DNA of 64,000 nt from Chiua virens (Eukaryota > Basidiomycota > Agaricomycetes > Boletales > Boletaceae). Shown one piece after another: positions 45,763-58,141 of the stretch. A program made the translations under genes and the position numbers. The stretch is from assembly GCA_019787685.1 (NCBI GenBank), contig JAHNUO010000039.1:62001-126000 (forward strand), in the 5' to 3' direction. Position 1 is the first letter of the stretch; each line of letters starts with the position of its first letter. The notes below the pieces were generated by a model, which saw nothing but the letters and a program-made list of their open reading frames with translations, had not been told where the DNA came from and searched no databases.

Positions 45763-46044
45763 TGCTCATAACGGCTCAGCCTCCTAACCTATAGCCAAAC
45801 ACGGTTAGTCCACACAAAGATGCAGAAACATCATAATTTAAGAGATTGCCAGGTTCTGGCTTGATCAACCAGTACTTGCATGCCATTTTCAGACAGGTGC
45901 CCCGCCCTCCCTTGTTTTTGATTATGACTCATAAGTTGTTATCTACACTGACTTGTGAAGCCACAATTACTTGCCTACAGATCTCCAGTGAGAATCCTTT
46001 CATGCATCCTGTCATTTCGAGAGTCTCAGGTGGTCATCACCTGC

Positions 46045-46540
46045 TATGAAATCTGCTGCTGCAAACCATGTTGTGTTGTCCTGGAGATCTGCTCATTTCA
46101 CAAGATCGTCTTTCCCTGTAATTCGCATGATTAGGAGGCTGTCGGTTGCTTGGATTGCCACAGACATACCAATGTCTGAAGCAACATGCATTTCGAGATC
46201 CACCACTACAAACCATGCTGTATCATTTTGTAGATTGGCTGGTTTCAGGGGAACATCATTGTCTGTAATCCAACCTCATCAGAAAGCTTTCATTTGCTTC
46301 ATCACAGCAAGACATACAAATGTCTGAAGCACACATTTCAAGATCTGCTACTGCATACCATGCCATATTGTCCTGGGGGTCACTTCATTTGGAGAAATGG
46401 CCTTCCTCTAATATTTATCATTAGTTGGAGGCTTTCAACAACTGGCAGTGACGTACCCGTGTCTGTGGCAGTGTGCACTCTAATGAGATCAGCTTCTATG
46501 AACCGTCCCACATTATCATTATCAGTATACATTTGAACGT
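46045..46540 (-). pseudogene. Decayed tandem-repeat coding sequence (~50-residue units)
   Basis: DNA repeats with a period of roughly 140-155 bp share GA(A/G)ATC(T/C)...CTACTGCAAACCATG-like landmarks. On the minus strand each unit gives similar peptide text: ADLQDNTTWFAAADF, ANLQNDTAWFVVVDLEMHVA, DNMAWYAVADLEMC, linked by ITGKDDLVK / ITDNDVPLK. Stops and frame changes separate the units. The repeated (A/N)LQ-D-T-W(F/Y)-x3-D(L/F) pattern suggests an ancestral repeat protein, identity unknown. Confidence 0.4.
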
Positions 46541-49500
46541 GTGGTAGCCATACCGATGTCTACGCCAGAAAGCATTCTGTCAGAATTGATAGCTGTGCTT
46601 CACCTTCAGCATTGCAACCAAGAATGGTGAACAAGGGCTTGGAAAGGCTCAAGATAGTGTCAGATTGTAACTGCATGATTGGTGCTCAAGCAAGATGGAA
46701 TAAATGTCAATTTGGGGGTTGGTAAGATTGGATTCTGATGAAACGAGGGTTGTTGGAAACGGTGTAGGAGTCAATGACCCCTTGAGGAGATAAACCCGTA
46801 TTCCCGCTTTGTTTACAGGATGCCTGGACTGCCCACATCAATTGTCCTACCCGTCTGTCGTGGTCCCGTGTCCATCCGAGTGGATCCAACCCATATTCAT
46901 ATGTTTTGTTTTTCGTTCCTACACGTTTTTGCACAAGGTGACCAAATCAGGTTGCTCGATCGGGATCGCATGATGCACACTAATCAACTCTCTTTTGTCC
47001 AATTTCCATTTTATTTCGTACCTTCTTAGATTCTTTTCAGACGGTTCCGTGTTATCGACATGTATCCGATTGGTTATAAGGTATGGATAGTCGGGTCATA
47101 TGACGTTTTAAAGGTAGTCCATTGATTCACAGATCAAACCTTATCCCACCTTGACAGAACATTGTTTTCCTTTTCACAGGTCGATCTCCAAAAGAGACGG
47201 CTCTGTATATGTATGCTTTCCTTATTTATTTGATACTTTATCCGCTGTAAAAGTCCCGGGAATACCTGAGACTATAAAATTTGTGTTCATAAATAAAAAT
47301 TTCATCTTTTGATCCCTGTTTCTCTCGTGTTCTAAGTCACCTCATCCATTTAACTATCTTTTCTATCTGCCCTTACTCATACTCAATCACCGTTGTGCTC
47401 GAGTCTCTGCCCTGTTGCCGAACTCTCCGACTGTCCGCGTTTTGGCCGGTTTTGTCGATCCTCGTATGGTTTCACCTGGGAACGCATCCGGATTGCTTTC
47501 AAAGCTCTTGTCAACGCCTTGACACTTCGTCTCCAACCTCAGGACCCCTTGGGACAAGTCATACTCGCACCCATCCCTTTTCTTTCTATCTGACTGTTCC
47601 ACTAATCCTGGTCCTGTCACACCAGCCCATTTTTTAGTTCTTCAATGGTGTGGCGAGTCGTCCTTATATGCAATCACATACAGGATCAGGGAATGTATGT
47701 GGCCAATGAGCCAACACTGTGACAGATGGAGTAGACCTTACCATATTGTGGCGCAGAGTTTCCACTGGCTGCACAACAAGTTATGCACTAGGGGGAGATG
47801 TTTTTAGTTTGGGTGCTGATGCAACAGGATTGCGGAAAAGATCAATCTAGCTGCAGCATTGGATAGCCTATAATTAGTGCAAGCAACAACCATACTACCA
47901 TCTGATGATATGATGATAGAACAGAAGGTTAATGTCCATCCTTGACCACATGCTTAAATGCTTGAATGGGTTAGTCGCATGCACAGCTTGTGTACATGCC
48001 TGATGCCAGTAATAGGATGTCTTTATCGTTGTTCGACTGGTCAGAAGATTGGATCGAACAAGCTGTGGAATACATCCTTCAAAAAGCCAGAACACATGAC
48101 TGAGTGCACTTTTTGTGGCACTCAGGACACAGCCCTCCGCCATCTTACACAACACCGCAGAGTGAGATGTCCCAAGAGGTAAGACAGCACATTCCATCAG
48201 GAAGGACGATGAGCCCACCTCATACCCGAAGATGCAGCTCAAAAGCTACTAACTTGCGAAAGAGTCATTGCTTGTCCATGAGAGAGTGCTAATACTAGTT
48301 TGTGGATAACTTGAACTCCTGAAGGGAACTTGAAGCAAGCTGAGATATTTCCATTGATGTGCTACGATGAGAGTCATAAACCATTGAAATCCAAGTTTAC
48401 TAGTGGGTGGTACAAGCAGGCAGATAGTAAATGTGGACCAGTGAACCCAACGAACAACATTGTGCAATGCCCTGTGAGGTCTATGGAAGGACTGTGAGTA
48501 TACTTCAAACATCATTGATTCAATACGCATGTTTCTGTTTGAGCCCGATCCTGCAACAACTGTAGATTGGCTGCCTGTGGAATCTCGCACCCCCATGGAC
48601 TTATGTCAAGGTAGACGATGGGATTGCAATGGGGATTGTGTGTCACAGAACCACCAATGTGAATGGCTCGATGGAAGTACGGCAACAGTTCACTCACATG
48701 GGAGTGTCTATAATTCAAATCCTGCCATTTCATTCATGCGTCTGAGGCTGTTCCACAATGCGAATTCAAGATGAGACACACCACAAGATAGCTCCTGTCC
48801 TACATCAGTTGACCGAGGTTCCTTTCATCCCCGACAGCAACGTTCCACACAATATCACCCACTCAGACAAGTTTCAGAATACCAGAACATTTCAATTCAG
48901 CCTCACATTCTACGACACCCACATCATATAACTAATCTCCCTCAGGGGAAGGCACAAACCCTCTCAATACCAGTGTGCACCCGGGTCGATGGAGGTAACT
49001 TGAATTTGGAGACCGCTGATGAGAGACTTGAGTTCCATTCATTCTTTCATGTGAATGATTACCAGAGTGGGAATGAGAAAAAGTGGGCAAACGGCTCGGC
49101 TAGAGACACTGGGTTGACAGGTGCATGGACGCAAAGGTTTTGATGTCTAGGTTTCATGAACGAAGCATGTCGTCCAGCATTGGGAGGGGAGAGTTGTGTG
49201 TGCATGTCGGTGTAACTTGATAAAGATGCCAAGCTGGGGAGAGAAATCTGTCATGCAAGGGTTTGGATGCATTCAAAGTAGTTGGTGGGAAGTACCGTGA
49301 CTGTGGGAGGACAATGTGCTCAAGAACTGGCATAGAGGTGGTGAAGTGGATGAAGCAACATTAATAGTGAGAGCCTGTTGGCATAACATGTTAGCAGGAA
49401 AATAACACGTAACATTCCAAATGGCTTATGAGCAGGAAGTGAACTGACATGTGGTGAGTCAATGGAATATAGGCGCCTGACTGGGTGTTTGACATCATTA

Positions 49501-49601
49501 CTGTTACAATCACATTTCACTCATTATCTTTTCGCCTTCCTACTCAATCTCTACTCCATCATACAAGATACACAATATCTATTATAGCACACTTTGCCTC
49601 A
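46541..49601. other. Decayed repeat-rich intergenic DNA; possible old LTR near 46.75-47.62 kb
   Basis: No supportable gene. A stretch with CCCGGGAATACC and ACTATAAAAT (about 47255-47280) followed by T/C-rich leader sequence resembles the U3/R part of the LTR at 53052-53730 in layout, but I could not define its ends. A frame near 48060-48180 contains CTFCGTQDTALRHLTQHRR, a C2H2-like spacing, without further context. Confidence 0.3.
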
Positions 49602-50107
49602 TGTCAAGGCTGTCCTCAGGACCTAACCCCATTGGCTGCCACATTATGATATTTATATCAACATCATCAGACACGTGTTATCACATGATGTCATAACCCA
49701 TGCACAACACACGTGTATTCACACATTATCTCTTATCTATGATTCCATATGACTCATTGTTACAGCATTGTTCCCTCATGTCTTTATCTATGACTCACAT
49801 ACATGCTGATACCTCATGTTATCACACCTTATCCACCAATCAGGACACTATTCCTTATCATGTAGTTCATACTCAGATTAGAACTCTGCTTGTACTTTTA
49901 GTATATAAGACGTGAATACAGTACCAAGGGAACTCTAACAAAGTTCACCTTTGGGTTTCTCCCTTTGATCTATGGCACAGTCCTAAGACATTGATTCCCT
50001 CCGTAGTTCTTGCCTCACTCGTTGGACTCCTTGTATCTTACACCCTTACACTGCACTACAACCACTCGCAAGTCCCTCATAGTCCACATTTGTTCTAGGT
50101 TGTTACA
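49602..50107 (+). repeat. Candidate solo LTR (Ty1/copia-like)
   Basis: It begins TGTCAAGGCTG, contains AGTATATAAGACG as a TATA-like element (about 49899-49912), ends TTGTTACA, and is followed after a few bases by TGGTACAGACGC, similar to an initiator-Met tRNA primer-binding site. No gag/pol frame follows. The TG...CA ends and promoter layout are suggestive only; there is no second LTR in the window to confirm. Confidence 0.3.
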
Positions 50108-53051
50108 ATTACCTGGTACAGACGCAAATCTAAATAATACACACAGGAGTGGGTGAGTTAGACGTGAACGGATCATATTGGGCATGCAACTCACGAAATT
50201 GTGTACCAGAAAGATAATCACCGAGGTCTATCCGACTGACACTGGTCCACACCTGGACCATGCATGAAGAACTACCAAATAGATCTAGAAGAGGAGGGAC
50301 TCATTGATCAGTGAGATTGAGCTTGCAGAAGTAGATGTGCCATATGATCCATTGGTCCTCTGAGTATTGTGGTTACTCGAAGAAAGACTGGAGCTCGATC
50401 TGGGCTTCTGTGGCAGAGTGTGATGGCGGTGTGAAGCAGACGAAGATAAGTGTTGGGGGGCCATTGGGAAATTGTATAGGTAGTTGATGAGGTCAAATTC
50501 TTTGTTCCTTTCTGGTTGCATTTGTTTATTCCAGGGTCATATGACAACATGATCCATGTCGTGGACATGGACACCGACAACTGAAGAAATGTCTGCAAGT
50601 AAAGAAGCCACTTAGTTGCATAGTTTCCTTGGTGAAAGAGGGTATGATTTACGCTTATGATTCTCAATTGTTCTCTGATATGTTATTATCTTACAGGTAT
50701 TTGTTACTGGCTCCCATGATGTCGGGTAGGTTGTACTTGTCTGTATGATCTGTGGATACTTAAAACACACACAAGACGTGTACTCTTGTTCTCCTTGGTC
50801 ACCATGTTCATGGCTCTTCAACAGCTGTCCGGTCACTTGAATGGTATCTGTGCCATTGCTCTTTTGGAGCACATCCTTGTCAGTGCGGGAGTAGACAGGC
50901 GCTGATTTTCTGGTGGCACGGATGAAGGTGGGAGTGGTCAGCATGACGATCGACGGTATTTTCAACTAGTGAGCATTCTGTTTTAGTTCCTCTGGAAGCG
51001 TGGCTGATCTTTATCTCGAAGAACGAAGAGAGATGATAACCTCTCTTACTAGGTGGGAGGTTGTGATTTTGTTTTGAATGTCAGGTTTCACAATGTTGGT
51101 ACAGCGCCAAGGAGCGTGGTTCAATGGTTCACAGCGAAAGGAAAGCAACAATGGTATATAGCTGTATCTCATCTTGTCATCCCACTTTCTATTCAGTGCA
51201 CCACAAAGTCTGTTATTCTCCACTTCCAATGGAATGAAGACAAGGACTAACCTTCTCTTGTTGCCCCTACCAGCAGTTGTACGCAATTGACTCCCCAACT
51301 CTGCCTTCCAAACCCACTCATGGCATCATGGACCTGTGTACTCGTACCCTCCCATCACTCTCAAGCTCAATGTCATTCAATTGTCACTCCTCAACGTTGG
51401 CAGTCAAATCTGGTATTTCTGTCAATACAACAACTCTTTCGATAGGTCCTCATTTCCCCTCTCTTCGTTTCTCTCACCTGTTCCTTGTTCAGAGGTGCCA
51501 TTGTCCCCGCTGGGCAGCAGAGCTATCAGCGCCGAGAGATTCTCTATTAGATTTGGGCATGCAGCGATCTTGATGGCCCCTCCAAAACTTATTGCCATGT
51601 AGAGATATCAGATGTTAGAGAACCATTACCACTACTAAATGTAGTTCAGGCAGTGGCTGAACGAAGAGTGTGTCGTCCAGGTGCTTGAATTGATTGATTT
51701 CCTTATTTTTGAATAGGTTTTGATGACCACCCATGTGGGCAAGGAAAATGTCTCATGCCAGGTTCAACACCTGGAAATGGAGCAGGGAAGAGCAGTAACG
51801 ATGAGTTAATACTCGACTACTTGAATCGTCCACTCGCAAGCCCTGAGCCACATACCCTCTCTCTGGAGCATGGGCAGCTGCTCTACGGTCATTCTCTTTT
51901 TCAGGCTCTGCACTCTCTCCTTCAAGCTCTAAATCTTACTCACCCACTTCCACTAAAAAAATGCACAAGTTGCTTTCGATGCACAAGAGGACTACACCCT
52001 CCCACGATCGGGTCATGAGCACCAGCATTATCGATGGTGTTCCCTTCCATGTTACACAGGTTGCATGCACATGGAACCCCACTCAAGGGACACCTATTAC
52101 ACAAACCTGATGGGATGGAGTGATCAATTGATCTAAATGGAGGGATGAACTGTATGGTTTCGGACTCCCTGGAGTACAGCAAGGCAAGGCGAATGAACGA
52201 GGCTGGGAGGCATTGCTTACAGAAAAAGTTTTGTCAAGAAGATCGTCTACTCCTGTATCTGGAGTCATAGACGAGGGGAATGTTGTGCAACTGCCTGCTC
52301 CCGGGTTCCCAGGGGTGATCCACGTCTCATGAAACCAGTGTTCAGTGTAACTGACAAGTAGTTTAGCACTCCCTCCACGGCGGAGAAATCACGGACGTTG
52401 AGCATCCCAAATATCATTCTGGACCTTCAACAAGCCAGGATTCTTGCTCAGGTCAGCCAATAGCCACGCCACGAAGCAACAGCCATCCCATCTAATCAAC
52501 TGGCCAGTTCTCATCGCCACCCAGTCCCGGAATTTTTGGTGTGTTGTCTATTACTATATTTGGATCCAAACTCATACCACTATAATTGTTTAGACCGACT
52601 CGCCGAAGAGATGGCTCAGTGAAGCCCTTTCCTCGCTGAATGTCAAGTCCGATGTGATTCAGCAGGGCTTGAAGGCTAAGCTCGCCGTCCGACAGTTCTC
52701 AGACCTGACAGGTCCTGTTCTCGCTGCCTGGGAAGCGGAGCGCACTCGACAGGTCAAGGAGGGTTGCAAGTGGGAGAGTGATTCCTCAGCATGGCAGATG
52801 CAGCACAAGGCAACATCCGAGAAAAGGACAAGTCTCCTGGTGCCTGTCACCAAGTTATCAGATGCAGCTGCACAAGCTGAAGAAGTTCGTATCCATTTAT
52901 CAGCATTGGAGGCCAAATATGTTGCCTGGACAAAGGGACGTGATCCTCTGCTGAATGCCATGACACAACGACCAGAAGAGTTGGCTGTGCCAGCCAAAGT
53001 TTGCAGGGAACTGGACAAGGACTGGTGTAGGAGTTAGATACTCCCTATGGT
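50108..53051. other. Gene-poor stretch with unrecognised short frames
   Basis: Frames such as 50612-50965 (-) and 52654-53037 (+; AARTGP-like shadow on the other strand, Ala/Glu/Lys-rich text AWEAERTRQVKEGCKWESD on plus) are open for ~100 codons but match no family I know and have no clear start or splice context. The second stops only ~15 bp before the gypsy LTR and may be the truncated end of a gene. Confidence 0.3.
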
Positions 53052-54843
53052 TGTAGGATACATTTTCCTCACTCTCCATCATGCCATATCATCTCCCGTC
53101 TCATCCGCCATCAACTTCGTGCCAGCCCGGTTTCATTCCTAGCATTTACAGATCATCCGAATCCAATCCAAGTCCAATCCAAGTCAACACGATCCAATCT
53201 GGTTCTTTCGTACGTATTCCGCTTCATCCGATTTGACTTGTTCTACTCGATTTGGCCTTATTAAGGTCATTGCTATCCTAACACCTTTCCTTTCTTTGTC
53301 ATCTACAAGGTTTGACACTCCTTCTTTCCATACTCACCCTACATCAATCCTGTACACTTACTTAGGGTCGGATTACCTTTAACAGTCCTGGGTTATGCCC
53401 AGGACTATAAAACCATGTTTCTAACAAAAAAATGGGGTCTTTCTGCGTTCAGGAGATCTCCTGTTTACTCTCCCATGCGTAAGTGAGCTGGATAGTTTCT
53501 CTTTTACCTCGTCCTATCATTTCTCTGCGTCTCACCTACTCGAATCAATACTCTCATCACCTCGCCTCCACCCGGATACTTTTACATCGACCGCTTTTCA
53601 TTCCGGATCATCCAGCAGCCTCTAGGACTCTTAGACAAACCTGAATCCATCATCCCTTCAAACATAACCCCTCTTGGGACGAACCTATCGCCCCACCTCT
53701 CTTCTTATCACCTATTATTACTTTTCTACAACTGGAGCCCACTGCGAGGGGAGGTTTCAGAAGGTTCGGATTCGGACGTCTTTGCTCTCCTACTGCTTTC
53801 CCTTCATTTTGCCGTGCACCTCGCCTACATCTGCCCCCGACTTGCGCCTTAGCCGGTTTCACAAACCTTATATTTTTTTTTGGATCCGGTTACGATACCT
53901 TCTGACTTTTAGTCCCCGTTCACCCTGCTCACACCCCTGTACCGTTAGTAACCCTTCCTCCGTGTCTCACAATACATCCACCCTTAGCTACGAAGTCACA
54001 AGCGCATCAGACAATCAACTGACACCATTTCCGTCCATCATGATCGTGGCTAGCATAATCCGGATGCCATATCGAGGCACCCTGGATGCACCAACCTTCA
54101 GCGGAAAAGCTTCCCATCTCCAACCATATCTAGACAACGTTGACTTTCTTTGCACATGCGTTGGACTGCCCCAATCGAAGAAAGTACGGTATGCATTGCA
54201 TTACGTCGATCCCAGTATATGCGACCTTTGGGAGACCCTACCTGAAGCGGTTGCCAATCCACCGGATTGGCAGGCGTTCGTTATAGCCGTCAAGACACTC
54301 TACCCGGAACTCAATAACCGGTACCATTTCGAGGATCTCCAAAATCTCATCAATCACTATCGATCCAAGTCAATGCGCTCCCTTGACGAGCTGGGGAAGT
54401 ATATTTGGGAATTTACAAAAGTATCATCATTCCTTCTCACCCGACAACGAATAGCAACTCTTGATCAAGACTTTCTTTTTCTTAGTGGTTTCCCAGTCGA
54501 TTTACAGTACGAGATTCGTCGACGGTTAGCGATCCTGCGACCGGATATCCACCCGGATGCCTCGTATGCGCTCGATGACGTTCGTGACGCAGCCGAGTTT
54601 CTTTTATCAGGATCACATTCTTATTTTACACCTACACCTTCGCTTTGCCTTCGATCACCTTCACTTTCGCTACCTGACACTTACAATCCGCTTCCGTATA
54701 ACCGACCCATCTCTTCATCCGTTTTTATTTCACCATCAATCCAAGGACCGCCTACTAACTCGTATAGTGCTGCGGTTATCGCACCGGTTATGGACATCAA
54801 CCTGTGTGTTGCTCTGTCATCGCGACCGTCGGTTACGGAATGA
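53052..54843 (+). mobile_element. Ty3/gypsy-type LTR retrotransposon, 5' LTR plus gag, pol missing
   Basis: The LTR is proposed as 53052-53730 (TGTAGGATAC ... TTTTCTACA), with ACTATAAAACC at about 53403-53413 as TATA box. It is followed at once by TGGAGCCCACTGCGAGG (about 53733-53749), which has the TGG start of a tRNA primer-binding site. A gag frame follows. After gag there is no protease, RT or integrase; the sequence passes into minisatellite. LTR ends are inferred from TG/CA and the primer site only, because no second LTR is present. Confidence 0.55.
54040..54843 (+). CDS. Gag protein of gypsy-type element
   Basis: Mets at 54040 and 54064 are possible starts; the frame is open further 5' but that is leader. 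The text MPYRGTLDAPTFSGKASHLQ, PYLDNVDFLCTCVGL, KVRYALHYVDPSICDLWETL, FVIAVKTLYPELNNRYHFED, SLDELGKYIWEFTKVSSFLL, FLSGFPVDLQYEIRRRL and YALDDVRDAAEFLLSG fits the helical capsid region of basidiomycete Ty3/gypsy Gag proteins. The ~70 C-terminal residues are Ser/Pro-rich and the frame ends at 54843 without a CCHC zinc knuckle, so the nucleocapsid part appears lost. Confidence 0.6.
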   Translation: MIVASIIRMPYRGTLDAPTFSGKASHLQPYLDNVDFLCTCVGLPQSKKVRYALHYVDPSICDLWETLPEAVANPPDWQAFVIAVKTLYPELNNRYHFEDLQNLINHYRSKSMRSLDELGKYIWEFTKVSSFLLTRQRIATLDQDFLFLSGFPVDLQYEIRRRLAILRPDIHPDASYALDDVRDAAEFLLSGSHSYFTPTPSLCLRSPSLSLPDTYNPLPYNRPISSSVFISPSIQGPPTNSYSAAVIAPVMDINLCVALSSRPSVTE

Positions 54844-55139
54844 CCGACGGATTTTATTATTGATTCAACTGTGTTAACTGAACCGGTCTCACCACTCTCA
54901 ATCCCGATTGCACCTCGTACAACCGTCATCATGACACCTCTCAGCATCACGGACGCGTGGTCAGCCTGCCCTTGCGACCTACTTGACATCGAACCGGACA
55001 CTCTGTCATATTCGGTAACAACTCAGCTGGTAGTACACGATACAGCACCACATCCAATTGAAACTGGTCGTGATTCGGACGATCCAAATGGTGGATCGGT
55101 AGAACCTATCTCTATGTCTCGCCGTCTCCGGTACCGCAC

Positions 55140-55575
<436 letters not shown>

Positions 55576-56170
55576 CAACGTCTCCATGCCTGTGTTCCTC
55601 AAACGTACACTAGTGTACAAAACCCACACCAAGTACTTGCCACTTTTTTTTTTCTGGGCTGACGTGTCATGGAAACCATCGTCCCAGTTCCCATTTTAGC
55701 TCTCCATCCCGTCATTCACCGCATAACCTTTCTACAGATACTCTTCTATAACTTTTTAGAATACAAGTACACCCATTCTTCCCTTCTTCCCTTCATCCCA
55801 TAGCCTTCTTGTGACCTATGTTCTACACCTATCCTTTCTCGTTGCCTACCCGTCGTGTCCCTTGGAGACTACCTGTCCATCTCATCATGTCCGAGTCATA
55901 ACTACCTGCTATGTGAATCTACTAACCATCACTGTCTCCATCCTCTGTCTGCCACGAGAGCTCCAGGACGCTGCAACGAAACCTTTGTTTCCGAATGATG
56001 GTTATGCATCACTTCTGCTGTCCAACCCTAGCACCCTAGGGTTACATTGTAACCCTAATCCATCTAAATATGGAAATACCCCTATCTAAATGGTCCATAA
56101 GATCACATTTGACATTGCAAAAAGAATGAGATCATAACAGATGACTATATGTGGTTTTGTTTTTCCCGCA
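55576..56170. other. T/C-rich spacer; no gene seen
   Basis: Short frames only. A CCCTAGCACCCTAGGGTTACATTGTAACCCTA stretch near 56020-56055 holds two small inverted repeats (CCTAGG-centred and TTACATTGTAA). Confidence 0.4.
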
Positions 56171-56199
56171 TTTATCTGTGGCAGTCGGGTCCGAAGTTA

Positions 56200-57370
56200 T
56201 AGCGCGTGCGACCACCCAACGACACCAGGTGTATTATGTTGATACACAGTTGAGCACACTGTGCAATAATGTGGGCGTCCGAGACGACCACCCGACAACA
56301 CTTTGTGTATAACACACAGAGTTGAGCACACTGTGCGACAGTGCAGTGTGGGCGTCCGAGACGACCACCCGACAACACTTTGTGTATGACACACAGTTGA
56401 GCACTGTGCGACAGTGCAGTGTGGGCGTCCGAGACGACCACCCGACAACACTTTGTGTATGACACACAGTTGAGCACACTGTGCAACAGTGCAGTGTGGG
56501 CGTCCGAGACGACCACCCGACGACACCAGGTGTATTATGTTGTACACAGTTGAGCACACTGTGCAACAGCACAGTGCAGGCGTCTGAGACGACTGCCCAA
56601 ACATGCTAACCAAAGTGTGTGAATCAGCATTGCACCAACATGACAAGTGTTCTGAGCATGTGTGGACGTCTCACACGACCACTTTCATCACCATGTATGT
56701 GATTTGTGATGGTGCTGCATGAGGAATGACAGCGACAGTTTCTAGACACACACTATCGTCGGGTCCGGAGTCTAGTCGGGTCCGAAGTCGCACACATGTG
56801 CGACTTCGGACCCGACTATACTGTGTGCCTAGAAACTGTCGCTGTCATTCCTCATGCAGCACCATCACAAATCACATACATGGTGATGAAAGTGGTCGTG
56901 TGAGACGCCCACACATGCTCAGAACACTTGTCATGTTGGTGCAATGCTGATTCACACACTTTGGTTAGCATGTTTGGGCAGTCGTCTCAGACGCCTGCAC
57001 TGTGCTGTTGCACAGTGTGCTCAACTGTGTACAACATAATACACCTGGTGTCGTCGGGTGGTCGTCTCGGACGCCCACACTGCACTGTTGCACAGTGTGC
57101 TCAACTGTGTGTCATACACAAAGTGTTGTCGGGTGGTCGTCTCGGACGCCCACACTGCACTGTCGCACAGTGTGCTCAACTGTGTGTCATACACAAAGTG
57201 TTGTCGGGTGGTCGTCTCGGACGCCCACACTGCACTGTCGCACAGTGTGCTCAACTCTGTGTCATACACAAAGTGTTGTCGGGTGGTCGTCTCACAGGGT
57301 GTCGTCGGGTGGTCATCTCGGACGACCACACCACACTTTTGTACACTGTGCTTAGTTAAACTGTATGCCA
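56200..57370. repeat. Large palindrome built of ~75-bp tandem units (left of the Cys-rich gene)
   Basis: The sequence from about 56200 to 56745 reappears inverted at about 56829 to 57370. The innermost hairpin is CGAAGTCGCAC / GTGCGACTTCG around ACAT (56783-56808). The left side has a 17-bp extra copy of GTCGGGTCCGnAGTCTA. Outer arms contain four to five units of ~75 bp, each holding GGGCGTCCGAGACGACC (56273, 56350, 56423, 56498; reverse complements at about 57059, 57134, 57209) next to CACAGTGTGCTCAACTGTG. Arms look almost identical, which implies a recent origin or gene-conversion upkeep. Open frames here are by-products of the repeat. Confidence 0.9.
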
Positions 57371-58141
57371 ATTAATATACTTGGTATGGTCGGGCGGTCA
57401 TCTCGGACACTCATAGTGTGCTATTAGTGCAATCGTGCTCAACTATACATCACTGCGATGAAGCCTGGATGGCAACTATTGTCTCTTATGCATAACCAGA
57501 CTATTAAATAAGGTAGTCTGTTCGTTGTTGATAAGTCCACTCGGTCGACATGTAGATAGTCCGACCACCCGATGGACCCAACCATCGCCATGACATCGGT
57601 ACGGCTAGATTAACTGCTCACGAAAATGTATTCACTATGTAACTATGCATGTATGGTCAATCAAATGTACCCGAGGACCCCTTTACCACTCCCGATGGTT
57701 AATATACGGTAAAGATTTGCCCGACAGAGTCATCCCCGACACCCGCCAATCCACAAAACACATCGCATCTGTGTATGTATGGTCCGCCAGTAGACCCGAC
57801 GTCCCTTTATTCCCGATGGTGGAAATGGATCCAAATATTTAAAACCGACTGTCTAAATACACATGCTACATACATACAATATAATGCCTATCAGATTCTT
57901 CTGCACATCAGAGGCGTCTGTGACGACCGAAACGTGTCAATGAGACGGGCGAAGCTTATTGTCAATCGGGAGTGCGAGCGTGTGGTAAGATTTGAATTCC
58001 GCCAGATCACATATGTGTGGTTGTGTGTGGTCGACGCAACGGAATTAGGTAAGTATGGACGCGTGTCACATCGGAAATATTTACATCCTCCATCCTTATC
58101 TTCGCCATCTCTCGACCACTCCCACCTCACCGCCTTCAGTC
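57371..58141. promoter_or_regulatory. Spacer upstream of the Cys-rich gene
   Basis: No gene is seen. It contains a degenerate array unit (GGTCGGGCGGTCATCTCGGAC, about 57388-57409) and one isolated motif GGCGTCTGTGACGACC (57912-57927), plus two similar CCCGATGGT boxes at about 57693 and 57813. It must include the promoter of the gene starting at 58142. Confidence 0.4.

Noticed and set aside
56273..57285. Regularly spaced repeats considered as a CRISPR array
   Set aside because: The organism is a eukaryote. Units are contiguous tandem repeats without unique spacers, and no cas genes are present.
56197..57359. Cys-rich open frames inside the palindrome, identical on both strands
   Set aside because: They follow from the ~75-bp tandem units having lengths that keep frames open. 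All three frames of the repeat stay open and there is no start, splice or codon signal.
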